64,000 nucleotides of DNA. It comes from Nocardia bovistercoris (GTDB taxonomy: Bacteria; Actinomycetota; Actinomycetes; Mycobacteriales; Mycobacteriaceae). Made by a program: the position numbers and the translations under genes. Below are positions 17,820 through 26,517 of the stretch, piece after piece. How positions within the stretch are numbered: the first letter of the stretch is position 1; each line of letters opens with the position of its first letter. The stretch is from NCBI RefSeq assembly GCF_015674855.1, contig NZ_JADMLG010000010.1, positions 124,001-188,000 of the forward strand, in the 5' to 3' direction. A model generated the notes under the pieces. It did no database searches. It was not told where the DNA came from and saw only the letters and a program-made list of their open reading frames with translations.

Positions 17820-17863
17820 GAGAGCGCTGCTCTCGTTTGTTGACATTGCTCTCTGTAGAGAGC
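17820..17863 (+). promoter_or_regulatory. Two palindromic operators and a -35 element before a TetR gene
   Basis: Two perfect palindromes share the same arms in opposite order: GAGAGC-GCT-GCTCTC (17820-17834) and GCTCTC-TGTA-GAGAGC (17848-17863). TTGACA (17840-17845) lies between them. The second palindrome fills the -35/-10 spacer and ends 11 bases before the TetR start at 17875. This is a strong layout for autorepression. The -10 element is not obvious. Confidence 0.7.
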
Positions 17864-17874
17864 ATCGTTGCTAT

Positions 17875-18579
17875 ATGCCGACCACGCCGAGAACCCGCGC
17901 TCGCGCGCAGACCATGGAAGACATCGTCCGAATCGGTCGCCGACACCTGGCGACCGACGGCGCGGCCGCGCTGTCGCTGCGTGCCGTCGCCCGCGAACTG
18001 GGCGTGGTGTCCTCGGCGGTCTACCGGTACGTTCGCAGTCGCGACGAACTGCTGACCCTGCTCGTGGTCGACGGCTACACCGACCTCGGCGACACCGTCG
18101 ACGCGGCGCTGGCCGAGGCGCCCGACGAACCCGCCGAACAGTTCCGTGTCCTCGCGCGCACGGTGCTGAGCTGGGCCCGCGCCGAACCCTCGCGCTACGG
18201 ACTGCTTTTCGGCACGCCGGTGCCCGGCTACGACGCGCCCGCCGAGCAGACCACCGCCCCCGGCACCCGCGTCGTGATCGCCATGCAACGGATCTTCGCC
18301 CGCGCCTACGAGCGCGGCCTGCTGACCGCGCCCGCCGGTGAGCGGTCCGTATCCGTGCCGCTCACCGAAAGTTTCGACGCGATCAGGGACTTCCTCGGGC
18401 TCGAGGTGCCGGACTGGCTGATGCTGCGCGGGGTGACGGTATGGCCCGCGCTGTTCGGCACGGTCGGCTTCGACGTGTTCGACCAGTACGGCGCGGACAC
18501 CTTCGCCGACCGGGACGAGTTGTTCGAACGCCAACTCGACGGCCTGCTCGCCGTGGTGGGATTCCGACCCGGATCGTGA
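17875..18579 (+). CDS. TetR-family regulator with WHG-type C-terminal domain
   Basis: 234 residues. The N-terminal helix-turn-helix is clear (GAAALSLRAVARELGVVSSAVYRYVRSRDELLTLLV), and the rest fits the TetR C-terminal WHG class. Two palindromes just upstream, the nearer one 11 bases before ATG, indicate that it controls its own transcription. No ribosome-binding site is seen, so the message may be leaderless. The gene before it is a tiny membrane protein on the same strand; no divergent partner exists, so other targets, if any, lie outside this region. Confidence 0.85.
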   Translation: MPTTPRTRARAQTMEDIVRIGRRHLATDGAAALSLRAVARELGVVSSAVYRYVRSRDELLTLLVVDGYTDLGDTVDAALAEAPDEPAEQFRVLARTVLSWARAEPSRYGLLFGTPVPGYDAPAEQTTAPGTRVVIAMQRIFARAYERGLLTAPAGERSVSVPLTESFDAIRDFLGLEVPDWLMLRGVTVWPALFGTVGFDVFDQYGADTFADRDELFERQLDGLLAVVGFRPGS

Positions 18580-18858
18580 CGGGCGCGGATGGGCAACGCC
18601 CCGATGGGATTACGGCTGCGGCGATGTCTCTACCTGGGAACTTTCCGGTGTACACAGTATCGGTTGCCGTTGTCCGGGAACGTTGTCCCCGGGTATCGGG
18701 AGTGGCGCTTTCGACCCAGTCGAGTACCCAAACCGGGGCGGTGCCATACTTCTGATTCCGATCTGAACGTGAGCGTTCGGCGCTCGCGCGCTATTCTGCT
18801 GACAGCATCGCGGAAATACACCGAAGAGACAGTGCTGAATTAGAACAAGGGGGCTCCT

Positions 18859-19197
18859 ATGGCCGAGAAGGTAACTGTCACCCTGGTCGACGACTTCGAC
18901 GGAACTTCGATCGCCGACGAAACCGTTCAATTCTCCCTGGACGGGGTCGATTACGAAATCGACCTGTCCACTCCCAACGCGACGGAACTGCGTCATTCCC
19001 TGGAGCTGTGGGTGGATAAGGCGCGCCGCACCGGCGGGCGTACCAAACGCTCGCTGATCGCGAAGACGCCCTCGGCGGCGGATCGCGAACGCAGTGCGAT
19101 CATTCGCGATTGGGCGCGGCGCAACGGCCATCCGGTATCCGCGCGCGGGCGCGTCGCTTCCGGTGTCGTGGAAGCCTACGAACGCGCCACGGCCTGA
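18859..19197 (+). CDS. lsr2: Lsr2, nucleoid-associated xenogeneic silencer
   Basis: 112 residues, the normal Lsr2 length. The N-terminal dimerisation part (MAEKVTVTLVDDFDGTSIADETVQFSLDG) and the C-terminal DNA-binding part (IIRDWARRNGHPVSARGRV, with the RGR minor-groove hook) are both intact. Lsr2 binds AT-rich DNA and silences acquired genes in actinomycetes. It has its own upstream region of 279 bases and AAGGGGGCTCC before ATG. Several Lsr2 paralogues are common in Nocardia, so this may not be the only copy. Confidence 0.93.
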   Translation: MAEKVTVTLVDDFDGTSIADETVQFSLDGVDYEIDLSTPNATELRHSLELWVDKARRTGGRTKRSLIAKTPSAADRERSAIIRDWARRNGHPVSARGRVASGVVEAYERATA

Positions 19198-19361
19198 GTT
19201 CACCGCGTCCGCTGTGCGCCCGCGGGGATGAGCCCTGGGAGACCTCACAATCCGGATTCGCCGACTTAGGTGGTTCGCCCGAGTCGGGCGCTCGACCGGA
19301 ATTGCGCGGCGGCACACCACTACCGTCGAAGCCGAGCTTTCAGCGGTGAAGGGAGTGCGCG

Positions 19362-19736
19362 GTGGAGACGAACGGCCGGTCCGACGCCGAGTGGCCTGCG
19401 CAGGCGGCGCGCGGATTCCTCGGCAAGGCCGGCATCGAGTTCCGCGCGGCGTTGCGCGAGGGCTTGGACAGGGCGATCGCGCTGCTGGAGGATTTGGACG
19501 AATCGGGTCTGGTGTTGGCCAGACTCGAATTCGCGGCGGCGCAACGGGCCCGTGAAGGCGTCCCGATGGAAGCGGTGCTGCGCGCCGTATACGACGGGGT
19601 GCAGTGGTGCACGGACGCCGTCGCCGCGACAGCCCGCAATTCGGCGCCGGACCGGAAAGTCGACGGCGCCCGCGTGGCGGAGGCGCTGGAATTGTTGACC
19701 GCCACCGTGAACCGCGCGTACGGGCATCCGCGGTGA
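19362..19736 (+). CDS. Small helical protein resembling the N-terminal domain of PucR-type regulators
   Basis: 124 residues from GTG 19362, with AAGGGAG upstream. It is all-helical. The stretch LEFAAAQRAREGVPMEAVLRAVYDGVQW resembles the helical N-terminal region (RsbRD_N-like) of PucR/CdaR transcription factors, where 'A..RA.+GVPL..LL.AYR.G' is common. No helix-turn-helix follows; the protein simply ends, so it is a stand-alone copy of that region or a relic of a larger regulator. The match is by eye and the function is unknown. Confidence 0.55.
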   Translation: METNGRSDAEWPAQAARGFLGKAGIEFRAALREGLDRAIALLEDLDESGLVLARLEFAAAQRAREGVPMEAVLRAVYDGVQWCTDAVAATARNSAPDRKVDGARVAEALELLTATVNRAYGHPR

Positions 19737-19976
19737 GGCCGGTCCGAGTTTCGATACCGCGCGTCGACCGTCGGCCACGCCCGCAATATCGAACGCGCCG
19801 GTAACATTCGGGAGTAATGCCGACCGTTCCCCGCAGGCATCCGGTCGGATTCGAACTCCGCGATAACCGGACGCCGTCGAAGCAGACCGCAGGTACCACA
19901 AACCGGTTGGTTGGCCGGGGTGAATCCGCCGAAATCCCCAATTCTTTTCCCTCGGAAATCGATGGCCCCGGACCAT

Positions 19977-20798
19977 TCAGCCGCCTGCCAGCACGACCGA
20001 GCGTCCGTTGCGCGGCTGCGCGGGCCGATTGGTGTGCGGGAAAAGCGCGCGGTAGCGCTCGATCTCGGCGGCGGCGACGGTGACCGGATTATGCAGCACG
20101 GTCCACGCCACGCCTTCGGTGCACGGGGGAGTCGTGAGTGAACCGGCGTACCGGAATTGGGTGCGATCACCGGGTAGGAAGGTGCGCGGATCGACCGGGC
20201 CGAGCGTTCGCTTCTCGCCCGCGCGCGGCAGATCGGTCAGCACCGATGCGAACGGTGAGTTCGGTCCCTCGGTCAGCAGCACGGCGAGCACCGCGAGTCC
20301 GCCGGCGGCGTCGCGGTGCACCAGGTGCAGTTCCATGGCCGTGCCGACGCCGTCGATCGTATGCTCGCTCGGCGCGTGGAAATGGAACTGGGTCAGGGTG
20401 AATGCGCGGCCGCCGACGACGATGCGGTGCGGGCTGCCCTCGGGTAGGTTCGCCTGCACGGTGTGTCCGGTGTTGACGAGTTCGACCGAGGCGACGGGGC
20501 CGTAATCGATGTCGATGTGATCGCGGGAATCGACCGGGGCGTGGTCGGCGAGGTCGATCGGCGACTGTTCGGCGCCGCGTCCGCACACGGTGTAGCGGTT
20601 GTCGATGTCGGCCCAGTGGTCGGGACCGTCCGCGTCGTAGTCCCAGTGCGGCGGCGCGGGGGTCGGTTCGACATCGGATCGCCCGTCGGGGGAGCCGCAG
20701 GCGGACAGGGCGAGCAACGCGGTCGCGGCGAGCAGGCCGCGGCGGCCGATCACCGCGCGGGCGGACGGGACGAACGGGGATGGCGTGGGGATCGACAC
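19977..20798 (-). CDS. Alpha-type carbonic anhydrase, exported lipoprotein
   Basis: 273 residues. The N terminus carries RRGLLAATALLALSACGS, a Tat-like signal ending in a lipobox cysteine. The catalytic part shows QSPIDL, the zinc ligands in FHFHAPSEHTIDG plus ELHLVH, and the closing motif TTPPCTEGVAW. This is the complete alpha carbonic anhydrase set and should interconvert CO2 and bicarbonate outside the membrane. A palindrome (20941-20955) sits about 140 bases upstream of its start. Confidence 0.9.
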   Translation of the reverse strand: MSIPTPSPFVPSARAVIGRRGLLAATALLALSACGSPDGRSDVEPTPAPPHWDYDADGPDHWADIDNRYTVCGRGAEQSPIDLADHAPVDSRDHIDIDYGPVASVELVNTGHTVQANLPEGSPHRIVVGGRAFTLTQFHFHAPSEHTIDGVGTAMELHLVHRDAAGGLAVLAVLLTEGPNSPFASVLTDLPRAGEKRTLGPVDPRTFLPGDRTQFRYAGSLTTPPCTEGVAWTVLHNPVTVAAAEIERYRALFPHTNRPAQPRNGRSVVLAGG

Positions 20799-20940
20799 CG
20801 GAGAACTCCTTGCGGATGACGCGGATCACCGCACGGCCTTACGTTGCCCTCGCGCATCTGGCTATCGCGGGGCGAACCGCGCCGGACGCGACCGCATTCG
20901 ATTCACGAGTCCGATGGAGTCGTGAATACCACTGTGTGAC

Positions 20941-20955
20941 ACTACGTTTCGTAGT
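20941..20955. promoter_or_regulatory. Palindrome upstream of the carbonic anhydrase gene
   Basis: ACTACG-TTT-CGTAGT is a perfect inverted repeat, of the size bound by TetR-type dimers. It lies in the 235-base gap between the carbonic anhydrase start and the 3' end of a TetR gene on the same strand. Either could be linked to it; the TetR gene has its own different palindrome at its start. Confidence 0.4.
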
Positions 20956-21033
20956 AGACGGTGCTGTCAGCGTAACCCCGCCTGCCCGGTCCTGTCAGGA
21001 GTCGAGGACGGCGATCTGCGTCACAGGAGTCGG

Positions 21034-21639
21034 TCAGAGATACGGGACGAGCAGATCGATCGCTTGCGCGGTCCAGGACCGCAGATGCGGATCGCGCGTC
21101 GCGTCGCGCCGATCGAAGGCGTAGGTCATGGCCACCCCGCGCATGCTCGTGGTCAGCAGTTCGCGGATGCGCGGATAGTCGGGATGGGAGTTGACCGGCG
21201 CGCCGAACATGGCGTCGGTGGAGGCGCGGATCTCGCGATAGAGCACCCGCTCCTCGCGTCGCAGGGCCGCGCGCAATTCCTCGTTGTGGCGCGCGGCGAC
21301 CCACAACTCGGTGGCCGCCCAGAAATAGTCCTGGTGATAGGACGCCCACAGGGTCTCCACCACCGCGCGCACCCGCTCGGCCGGATCGCGCGGCCACCTC
21401 ACCTGCGACCCGAGCGCCTCGAAACGCGCCGAGGCCAGATGTTGCACGGCGGCGACGAGCAGCGCGTCGCGGGAGGGGAACTGGTGCAGCAGACTGCCCC
21501 GGCTGACCCGCGCGAGCTGCTGGATGCGCAGGGTGGATGCGCCCGCGTAGCCGTGGTCGACCAGCGCGCGCACAGCGGCGTCGAGAATGCGGTGCTGGGT
21601 GATCAGTCCGCGGGCTTGCGGCGGCCGTTGCTGCGACAT
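21034..21639 (-). CDS. TetR/AcrR-family transcriptional regulator
   Basis: 201 residues with a clear N-terminal helix-turn-helix (HRILDAAVRALVDHGYAGASTLRIQQLARVSRGSLLHQF) and a helical ligand domain. It is divergent from a nitronate monooxygenase gene. A perfect palindrome at 21650-21665 lies 11 bases before its start, in the position expected for autorepression and for control of the divergent gene. Confidence 0.87.
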   Translation of the reverse strand: MSQQRPPQARGLITQHRILDAAVRALVDHGYAGASTLRIQQLARVSRGSLLHQFPSRDALLVAAVQHLASARFEALGSQVRWPRDPAERVRAVVETLWASYHQDYFWAATELWVAARHNEELRAALRREERVLYREIRASTDAMFGAPVNSHPDYPRIRELLTTSMRGVAMTYAFDRRDATRDPHLRSWTAQAIDLLVPYL

Positions 21640-21649
21640 GCATCCAAAA

Positions 21650-21665
21650 TAGTCAACATTGACTA
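21650..21665. promoter_or_regulatory. Operator between TetR and nitronate monooxygenase genes
   Basis: TAGTCAA-CA-TTGACTA is a perfect 16-base palindrome 11 bases from the TetR start codon and about 165 bases from the monooxygenase start. Its right arm contains TTGACT, which could serve as a -35 element toward the monooxygenase. Binding by the adjacent TetR protein is inferred from position. Confidence 0.6.
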
Positions 21666-21828
21666 GTCTGTGGGCCGCCGCCTAACATGCGACTGGGCGG
21701 TCGACCCGAACGGAGCTGCCGGACCGATTACGCGCCACGAACTTTCGCCTCGCCACTGTTGTCGATTGCCGTTGCCGTCGATGACCTGCGGCGATCGCGC
21801 GTCGCGGCCTCTACGAGTTGGGAATGCT

Positions 21829-22827
21829 ATGTCGTACACGCTGTCCACGTCGTTCACCGAGACCTTCGGCGTCCGGTATCCGATCGTGCAGGGCGGGATG
21901 CAGTGGGTCGGTCGCGCCGAACTCGCCGCCGCAGTGTCGGAGGCGGGCGGCCTCGGGATGATCACGGCCCTGACCCAGCCCACGCCCGCCGACCTGGCCA
22001 AGGAGATCGAGCGCGCCAGGACGCTGACCAGCAAGCCGTTCGGCGTCAACCTGACCATCCTGCCCTCGATCAACCCGCCGCCCTACGACGAGTATCGGCG
22101 CGTGATCGTCGATTCCGGTATCACGATCGTGGAGACCGCCGGGTCCAATCCGGAACCGCACATGGCGATGTTCAAGGAACACGGCGTCCGGGTGCTGCAC
22201 AAGTGCACCAGCGTGCGGCACGCGGTGAAGGCGGAGAAGGTCGGCGTCGACGGGGTCAGCATCGACGGGTTCGAATGCGCGGGCCATCCCGGCGAGGACG
22301 ACATCCCGGGTCTGGTGCTCATTCCCGCCGCCGCGTCCAAGCTGACGATTCCGATGATCGCCTCCGGCGGATTCGCCGACGGGCGCGGTCTGGCCGCCGC
22401 GCTGGCACTGGGTGCCGACGGGGTGAATATGGGCACGCGGTTCATGTGCACCACCGAGTCGCCGATCCACGAGTCGATCAAGCAGGTGATCGTCGACTCC
22501 GACGAGCGCGAGACCGACCTGATCTTCCGCCCGCTGCGCAATACCGCGCGAGTGGCGCGCAACACCGTGTCGCGCGAGGTCGTCTCGATCCTGAACGAGG
22601 GCGGGCAGTTCGAGGACGTGCGCGAGCTGGTCGCCGGTGCGCGCGGGCGCACCGTCTACGATCTCGGCGATCCCGAGGCGGGCATCTGGACGGTCGGTAT
22701 GGTCCAGGGCCTTATCCACGACATCCCGTCGGCGGGCGAGTTGGTCGAGCGCATCGTCGCCGAGGCCAAGAGCGTTCTGGACAAGGCGGTTTCCCGCTTC
22801 GCCGATCCGGTGCTGCTGGACGCCTGA
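21829..22827 (+). CDS. Nitronate monooxygenase (NPD family, FMN)
   Basis: 332 residues from ATG 21829; the open frame upstream lacks coding character. FMN/active-site regions: VQGGMQWVGRAELAAAVSEAG at the N terminus, ECAGHPGEDD in the middle, and ASGGFADGRGLAAALALGADGVNMGTRF. This is the 2-nitropropane dioxygenase family, which oxidises alkyl nitronates such as propionate-3-nitronate; some members have other roles. A strong intrinsic terminator follows at once, so the gene is monocistronic. The divergent TetR gene probably controls it. Confidence 0.88.
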   Translation: MSYTLSTSFTETFGVRYPIVQGGMQWVGRAELAAAVSEAGGLGMITALTQPTPADLAKEIERARTLTSKPFGVNLTILPSINPPPYDEYRRVIVDSGITIVETAGSNPEPHMAMFKEHGVRVLHKCTSVRHAVKAEKVGVDGVSIDGFECAGHPGEDDIPGLVLIPAAASKLTIPMIASGGFADGRGLAAALALGADGVNMGTRFMCTTESPIHESIKQVIVDSDERETDLIFRPLRNTARVARNTVSREVVSILNEGGQFEDVRELVAGARGRTVYDLGDPEAGIWTVGMVQGLIHDIPSAGELVERIVAEAKSVLDKAVSRFADPVLLDA

Positions 22828-22836
22828 GTGTCTCGA

Positions 22837-22869
22837 GTCCGCGCCGCCGGGATGCCCGGCGGCGCGGAC
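22837..22869 (+). terminator. Intrinsic terminator after nitronate monooxygenase
   Basis: A perfect 15-base-pair stem (left arm 22837-22851, right arm 22855-22869) with an ATG triloop is followed by TTCTTCGTT. It begins nine bases after the monooxygenase stop codon. Confidence 0.85.
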
Positions 22870-22889
22870 TTCTTCGTTCCACGGGCGCG

Positions 22890-22925
22890 GCGTTTCCGAT
22901 GGGCGGAGCGTTTCCGATGGGCGGG
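22890..22925 (+). repeat. Two tandem 18-base repeats
   Basis: The unit GCGTTTCCGATGGGCGGA occurs twice in tandem, the second copy ending in G instead of A, followed by a decayed third start (GCATTTTC). It lies in non-coding sequence. There are too few copies and no spacers, so it is not a CRISPR array. Confidence 0.7.
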
Positions 22926-23161
22926 GCATTTTCCCGGGGCGTCTCGGGCGGCGGAGGCGTACCGCCGGTTACCCTCGCGCCCGCGGTTGTTCATCGCGTG
23001 TTCGTGTGCGAAAGTGGAAGCGGTCGATGTGGACCTGTTGACCGAGTCACACTGTCGCACGGGAGATTACGAAAGGCGAGCGGGCTCGCGCCCACTGTGG
23101 AACCAGACGGTTCCCCCGGTCTGTGAACCCGTTTCGGGGTCGAATCCGGAGTTTGCTCGGA

Positions 23162-23179
23162 TTACTTACCGGTAGGTAA
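23162..23179. promoter_or_regulatory. Orphan palindrome in the long gap
   Basis: TTACTTACCGGTAGGTAA is an 18-base inverted repeat with one mismatched pair. It has the look of a TetR-type operator. No regulator or clear target gene adjoins it; the nearest downstream gene is a small unknown 370 bases away. Confidence 0.45.
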
Positions 23180-23552
23180 CCAATCGTGTTGCCGTCGAGA
23201 ACGTTTCACGCGCAAACCTGCGCGTTATGTGATGTTCCTCACTGCACTCTGGGGCATTTCAATAGCCGGTGTGCATGATTTTGCAGCCTCTACCAGTAGA
23301 TCTGATGATCCGTCAGAAATCCATGTGACATTTCCATCTCGGATTACTCTGGCGCGCTTGCCCTTCGCCTGCTGTGCCGGATGTGCGCGACACCGTTTGC
23401 ACCCCTGCCGGACGGTCGAGTGGTCTATCGTCGGCGTCGGTCCCGGTCGGAAGCACACAACGGTAGTGAGTAAGTCGTCTCGGGCCGTTTGTCGGTAGAT
23501 GCCCGAACCCAGTCGTCAACCCGTGGCGACATTCACGAGCACCGAGGTCACC

Positions 23553-23813
23553 ATGCGCCAGAGCCCCAACGCGGAACACGGCGGGTCGCGAGAGAACCGC
23601 CAGCGACCCGCTCTACCACGGCGGACATCGGCGGCATCGGGATCGGTCGGACGCGCTGACCTGCCCGCGGATCTGGTCGTGCGCGCGGCGAGCGCCATCG
23701 CCGCGTGGGCGAGCGCCGACGCCGATCGCCCGAAATGGCGCGATCGTCACGAATTCTCGGTGCAGAATGCCTTCGACTTCGATCGCTTCGGTCCGATGTT
23801 CGGAGTCAACTGA
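23553..23813 (+). CDS. Small hypothetical protein
   Basis: 86 residues from ATG 23553, which has GAGG five bases upstream; an in-frame ATG at 23499 is also possible. The N-terminal half is basic and low-complexity. The C-terminal half (DLPADLVVRAASAIAAWAS, then PKWRDRHEFSVQNAFDFDRFGPMFGVN) has strong G/C third positions and reads like a folded protein. I recognise no family. It may be a real small gene or a fragment. Confidence 0.45.
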   Translation: MRQSPNAEHGGSRENRQRPALPRRTSAASGSVGRADLPADLVVRAASAIAAWASADADRPKWRDRHEFSVQNAFDFDRFGPMFGVN

Positions 23814-23966
23814 CCATCGATCGAGCTGCCCGCGCCCGCGGGGGTCCCACGACCCGCAGCGGCGTGGGCCGGGGGTGGATGGAGCGGAGCCGAAACTGAA
23901 ACAGGTTTCCGCGTAAACAATTTCAAAGAAGACGGGTCGCCGTGCGTCCCGAACGGAAGGGGAGCG

Positions 23967-24236
23967 ATGTCCTCGTGGAATACGGTGCTTTACGCCGGTG
24001 TGGCGGGTCTCGGGGCGGTGGTCCTGCTCGCGATCGTGATGCTGGTGTCGGTCGGCAAGATCGACTCCCTCGATCGTCGCGGTGACGGGCTATCCGGACG
24101 GGACGACGACGCGGAGTCGTGGGAGCCCGTCGAGGACGCGGAATATCCTGCGCCGCACGATTATTCGAACCGTTTCCAGCAGGCGGCGCCGCATCCGGCG
24201 CCCGATGGCCGATTCGGGGCCGGGACGCGTCGCTGA
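23967..24236 (+). CDS. Small single-pass membrane protein
   Basis: 89 residues: one N-terminal transmembrane helix (VLYAGVAGLGAVVLLAIVML), then an acidic, proline-rich cytosolic or exterior tail. AAGGGGAGCG precedes ATG. No family recognised. Codon bias fits a real gene, and the gap after it (24237-24492) holds nothing I can name. Confidence 0.6.
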   Translation: MSSWNTVLYAGVAGLGAVVLLAIVMLVSVGKIDSLDRRGDGLSGRDDDAESWEPVEDAEYPAPHDYSNRFQQAAPHPAPDGRFGAGTRR

Positions 24237-24492
24237 TCGTGCGCCGAGCGCCGTGCCCCCGTGGGTGCGGCGCTCGCTCCGTATGTGCCGTGGCACTGCG
24301 TGTCATCGGGTGAGCGACGGGGCCCGACAGTGACATCTGCCGAATTTGATTCCCCCCCAGTAGGTTTCGAGTACCGAGACCTGTGCTTCGGCTGCGAGGC
24401 GGCTGCGTCGGCCCGGCGAGGCATGCGTGCGTCGACAGGACAGACCGACCGGTCGCCGGGCGGGTAATCGTCGGCGGGGCGTGGTCCGGTGA

Positions 24493-25242
24493 TCACAGAG
24501 TTTCGGCCATCCGATAGACCGATACGTGCGAGGGTGAATCGGCGGTGAACTCGCCGCGACTCCAGTCCGCGTGCCGCGACTCCAAGGTCATGCCCGCGAG
24601 CTGGGCCATCAGGTCCAGTTCGGCGGGCCAGACGTAGCGGTGCGGACTGCGCCTGACCCGTGCCGTGTCCCCGCCTTCGGGCTCGAACCGGAGGTGATGG
24701 GAAACGACCTGCTGACCGACGACGTCGTAGGTGTCGAGCCCCGTATACCCCGGCTCCGATCTCCACACCACCGCGGTGCGCCCCGGCGGCAGCGCGCGGA
24801 GTTCGGGCACCCACAATTCGACGACGAAACGCCCCCGCGCGCCGAGATGCCGTGCGGCATTGCGGAAACAGGCGACCTGTTCGGCCTGGGTGAGCAGATT
24901 CGCGATGGTGTTGTACACGAGATACACCACCTGGAACTCGCCGGGAACCCGCGTGGTCGCCATATCGCCGACGACGACCGGAATCACCGTCTCGTCCACC
25001 TTGTCCCGCAACCGTTCGATCATCGCCGTCGACAATTCGATTCCGCTGACGGGCACACCGCGCTCGGCCAGCGGCACCGCGACCCGCCCGGTGCCGACCG
25101 CGAATTCCAGCGCGCGTCCACCCCCGGCGAACTCGGCGAGCCGGTCCACCGTCGGCGTCAGCACCTCGGGCGCGAACATGCCGACGCCGGGGGTGTCGTA
25201 GAGCCGAGCGGCTTCGTCGTCCCAGATCTGCTCTTGGCGCAT
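24493..25242 (-). CDS. Class I SAM-dependent methyltransferase
   Basis: 249 residues from ATG 25242 (MRQEQIWDDEAARLYD), a typical opening for this group; 12 codons further upstream are open but less likely. Motif I is ALEFAVGTGRVAVPLAERG and the acidic end of strand 2 is GIELS. VVYLVYNTIANLLTQ follows the motif II position. Fold and cofactor are clear; the methyl acceptor is unknown. It stands alone, divergent from the aldo/keto reductase gene. Confidence 0.82.
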   Translation of the reverse strand: MRQEQIWDDEAARLYDTPGVGMFAPEVLTPTVDRLAEFAGGGRALEFAVGTGRVAVPLAERGVPVSGIELSTAMIERLRDKVDETVIPVVVGDMATTRVPGEFQVVYLVYNTIANLLTQAEQVACFRNAARHLGARGRFVVELWVPELRALPPGRTAVVWRSEPGYTGLDTYDVVGQQVVSHHLRFEPEGGDTARVRRSPHRYVWPAELDLMAQLAGMTLESRHADWSRGEFTADSPSHVSVYRMAETL

Positions 25243-25541
25243 CCCGGTATGTTCTCCGCTCCACCCCTGGACTTCCACCGAATTTCCGCACGGCTCGGCC
25301 TACCGTGCGGGGCCCATGCCCGTGAACGGCGTCGTCAGGCCGTCCCGCGACCTCCCGCGGTGACTCGTCTCGTCGTGAGCGTGCCACAGGTGGGTGCGGT
25401 AGCACCGTCGAATCCGGTCACGCTGCGTCCAACTCTGCTGGGCCGGGCGGGTAGGTCGTAGGGTCGAGCCGGGGCTGCGTCTCGGTTTCGGTCGAGGCGC
25501 GGGCTCGGTATGTCCGCATCGTCGTCTCATCGAGGAGAATC

Positions 25542-26501
25542 ATGGTCGATTCGTCCACATCGCGTCGTCTCGGGAATTCGGGGCTCGCGGTCTCGGTCGT
25601 CGGGCTCGGGACCAACAACTTCGGGATGAAACTGGATTTCGAACAGACCAAGGCGGTGGTGCACGCGGCGCTCGATCACGGCATCACGCTGTTCGACACC
25701 GCCGATTCCTATGGCGATTCCGAGCAGCGCCTCGGCGAGATCTTGCAGGGTGTGCGCGATGACGTGGTGATCGCGACGAAGTTCGGCAACGATGTCCGGC
25801 GGCTCGGCCAGGACAACGGGGTGGACTGGGGCGCGCGCGGGTCGCGACGCTATATCCGCCGCGCCGTGGAGAATTCGCTGCGGCGACTGCGCACCGACTG
25901 GATCGACCTCTACCAGTACCACAGCCCCGACCCGGCGACCCCGATCGAGGAAACTCTCTCCGCGCTCGACGATCTCGTGCGCGAGGGCAAGGTCCGCTAC
26001 CTCGGCCACTCCAATTTCACCGGCTGGCAGGCCGCGGACGCCGAGTGGACCGCCCGCACCCGAGGACTGACCCGCTTCGTCAGCGCCCAGAACGAGTACA
26101 ACCTGCTCCAACGGGGTGTCGAGGCCGATCTGGTGCCCGCGCTCGAACAGTACGGAATCGGCCTGCTGCCGTTCTTTCCGCTGGCCAGCGGCGTGCTCAC
26201 CGGCAAGTACCGGCGTGGCGAGCCCGCGCCGGAAGGCAGCAGGATCCGCGCGTGGAATCGCGAATCCACGCTTACCGCGGCGAAATTCGATGTGGTCGAG
26301 AAGTTGGAGAAGTTCGCGGCGCAGCGTTCGATCACGGTGCTCGATGTGGCGATCGGCGGTCTCGCCGCCAAGCCCGCCGTGAGTTCGGTGATCGCGGGCG
26401 CCACCTCGCCCGAACAGGTCGCCGCGAACGTGGCGGCGGGTAGCTGGCGGCCCACCGCCGAAGATCTCGCGGAGATCGATCGGATCACCGCGCCGAACTG
26501 A
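25542..26501 (+). CDS. Aldo/keto reductase
   Basis: 319 residues. The catalytic tetrad is visible: Asp52 and Tyr57 in FDTADSYGDSE, Lys80 in IATKFG and His127 in YQYHSPDP. The C-terminal NADPH site fits the AKR fold (SSVIAGATSPEQVAANV). The family reduces aldehydes and ketones. AGGAGAATC sits before ATG. It ends 16 bases from the convergent secreted-protein gene. Confidence 0.9.
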   Translation: MVDSSTSRRLGNSGLAVSVVGLGTNNFGMKLDFEQTKAVVHAALDHGITLFDTADSYGDSEQRLGEILQGVRDDVVIATKFGNDVRRLGQDNGVDWGARGSRRYIRRAVENSLRRLRTDWIDLYQYHSPDPATPIEETLSALDDLVREGKVRYLGHSNFTGWQAADAEWTARTRGLTRFVSAQNEYNLLQRGVEADLVPALEQYGIGLLPFFPLASGVLTGKYRRGEPAPEGSRIRAWNRESTLTAAKFDVVEKLEKFAAQRSITVLDVAIGGLAAKPAVSSVIAGATSPEQVAANVAAGSWRPTAEDLAEIDRITAPN

Positions 26502-26517
26502 GCCTTGCTCGCGGTGA

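Larger units (their letters stand above)
22828..23552. other. 725-base gap without a convincing gene
   Basis: After the terminator there are two 18-base direct repeats (22890-22925) and a near-perfect palindrome (23162-23179). The stretch around 23160-23300 is clearly more AT-rich than the rest of the window. Short open frames on both strands lack G/C third-position bias and ribosome-binding sites, so I call no gene. Confidence 0.5.

Noticed and set aside
19838..19870. Minus-strand sequence GGAGTTCGAATCCG looks like a tRNA T-loop
   Set aside because: No acceptor stem, anticodon arm or D-loop can be folded around it, and the 4-base stem has a mismatch. Probably chance, or at most a worn attachment-site relic.
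22890..22940. Direct repeats considered as a CRISPR or minisatellite
   Set aside because: Only two full copies without spacers and no cas genes; kept as a simple tandem repeat.
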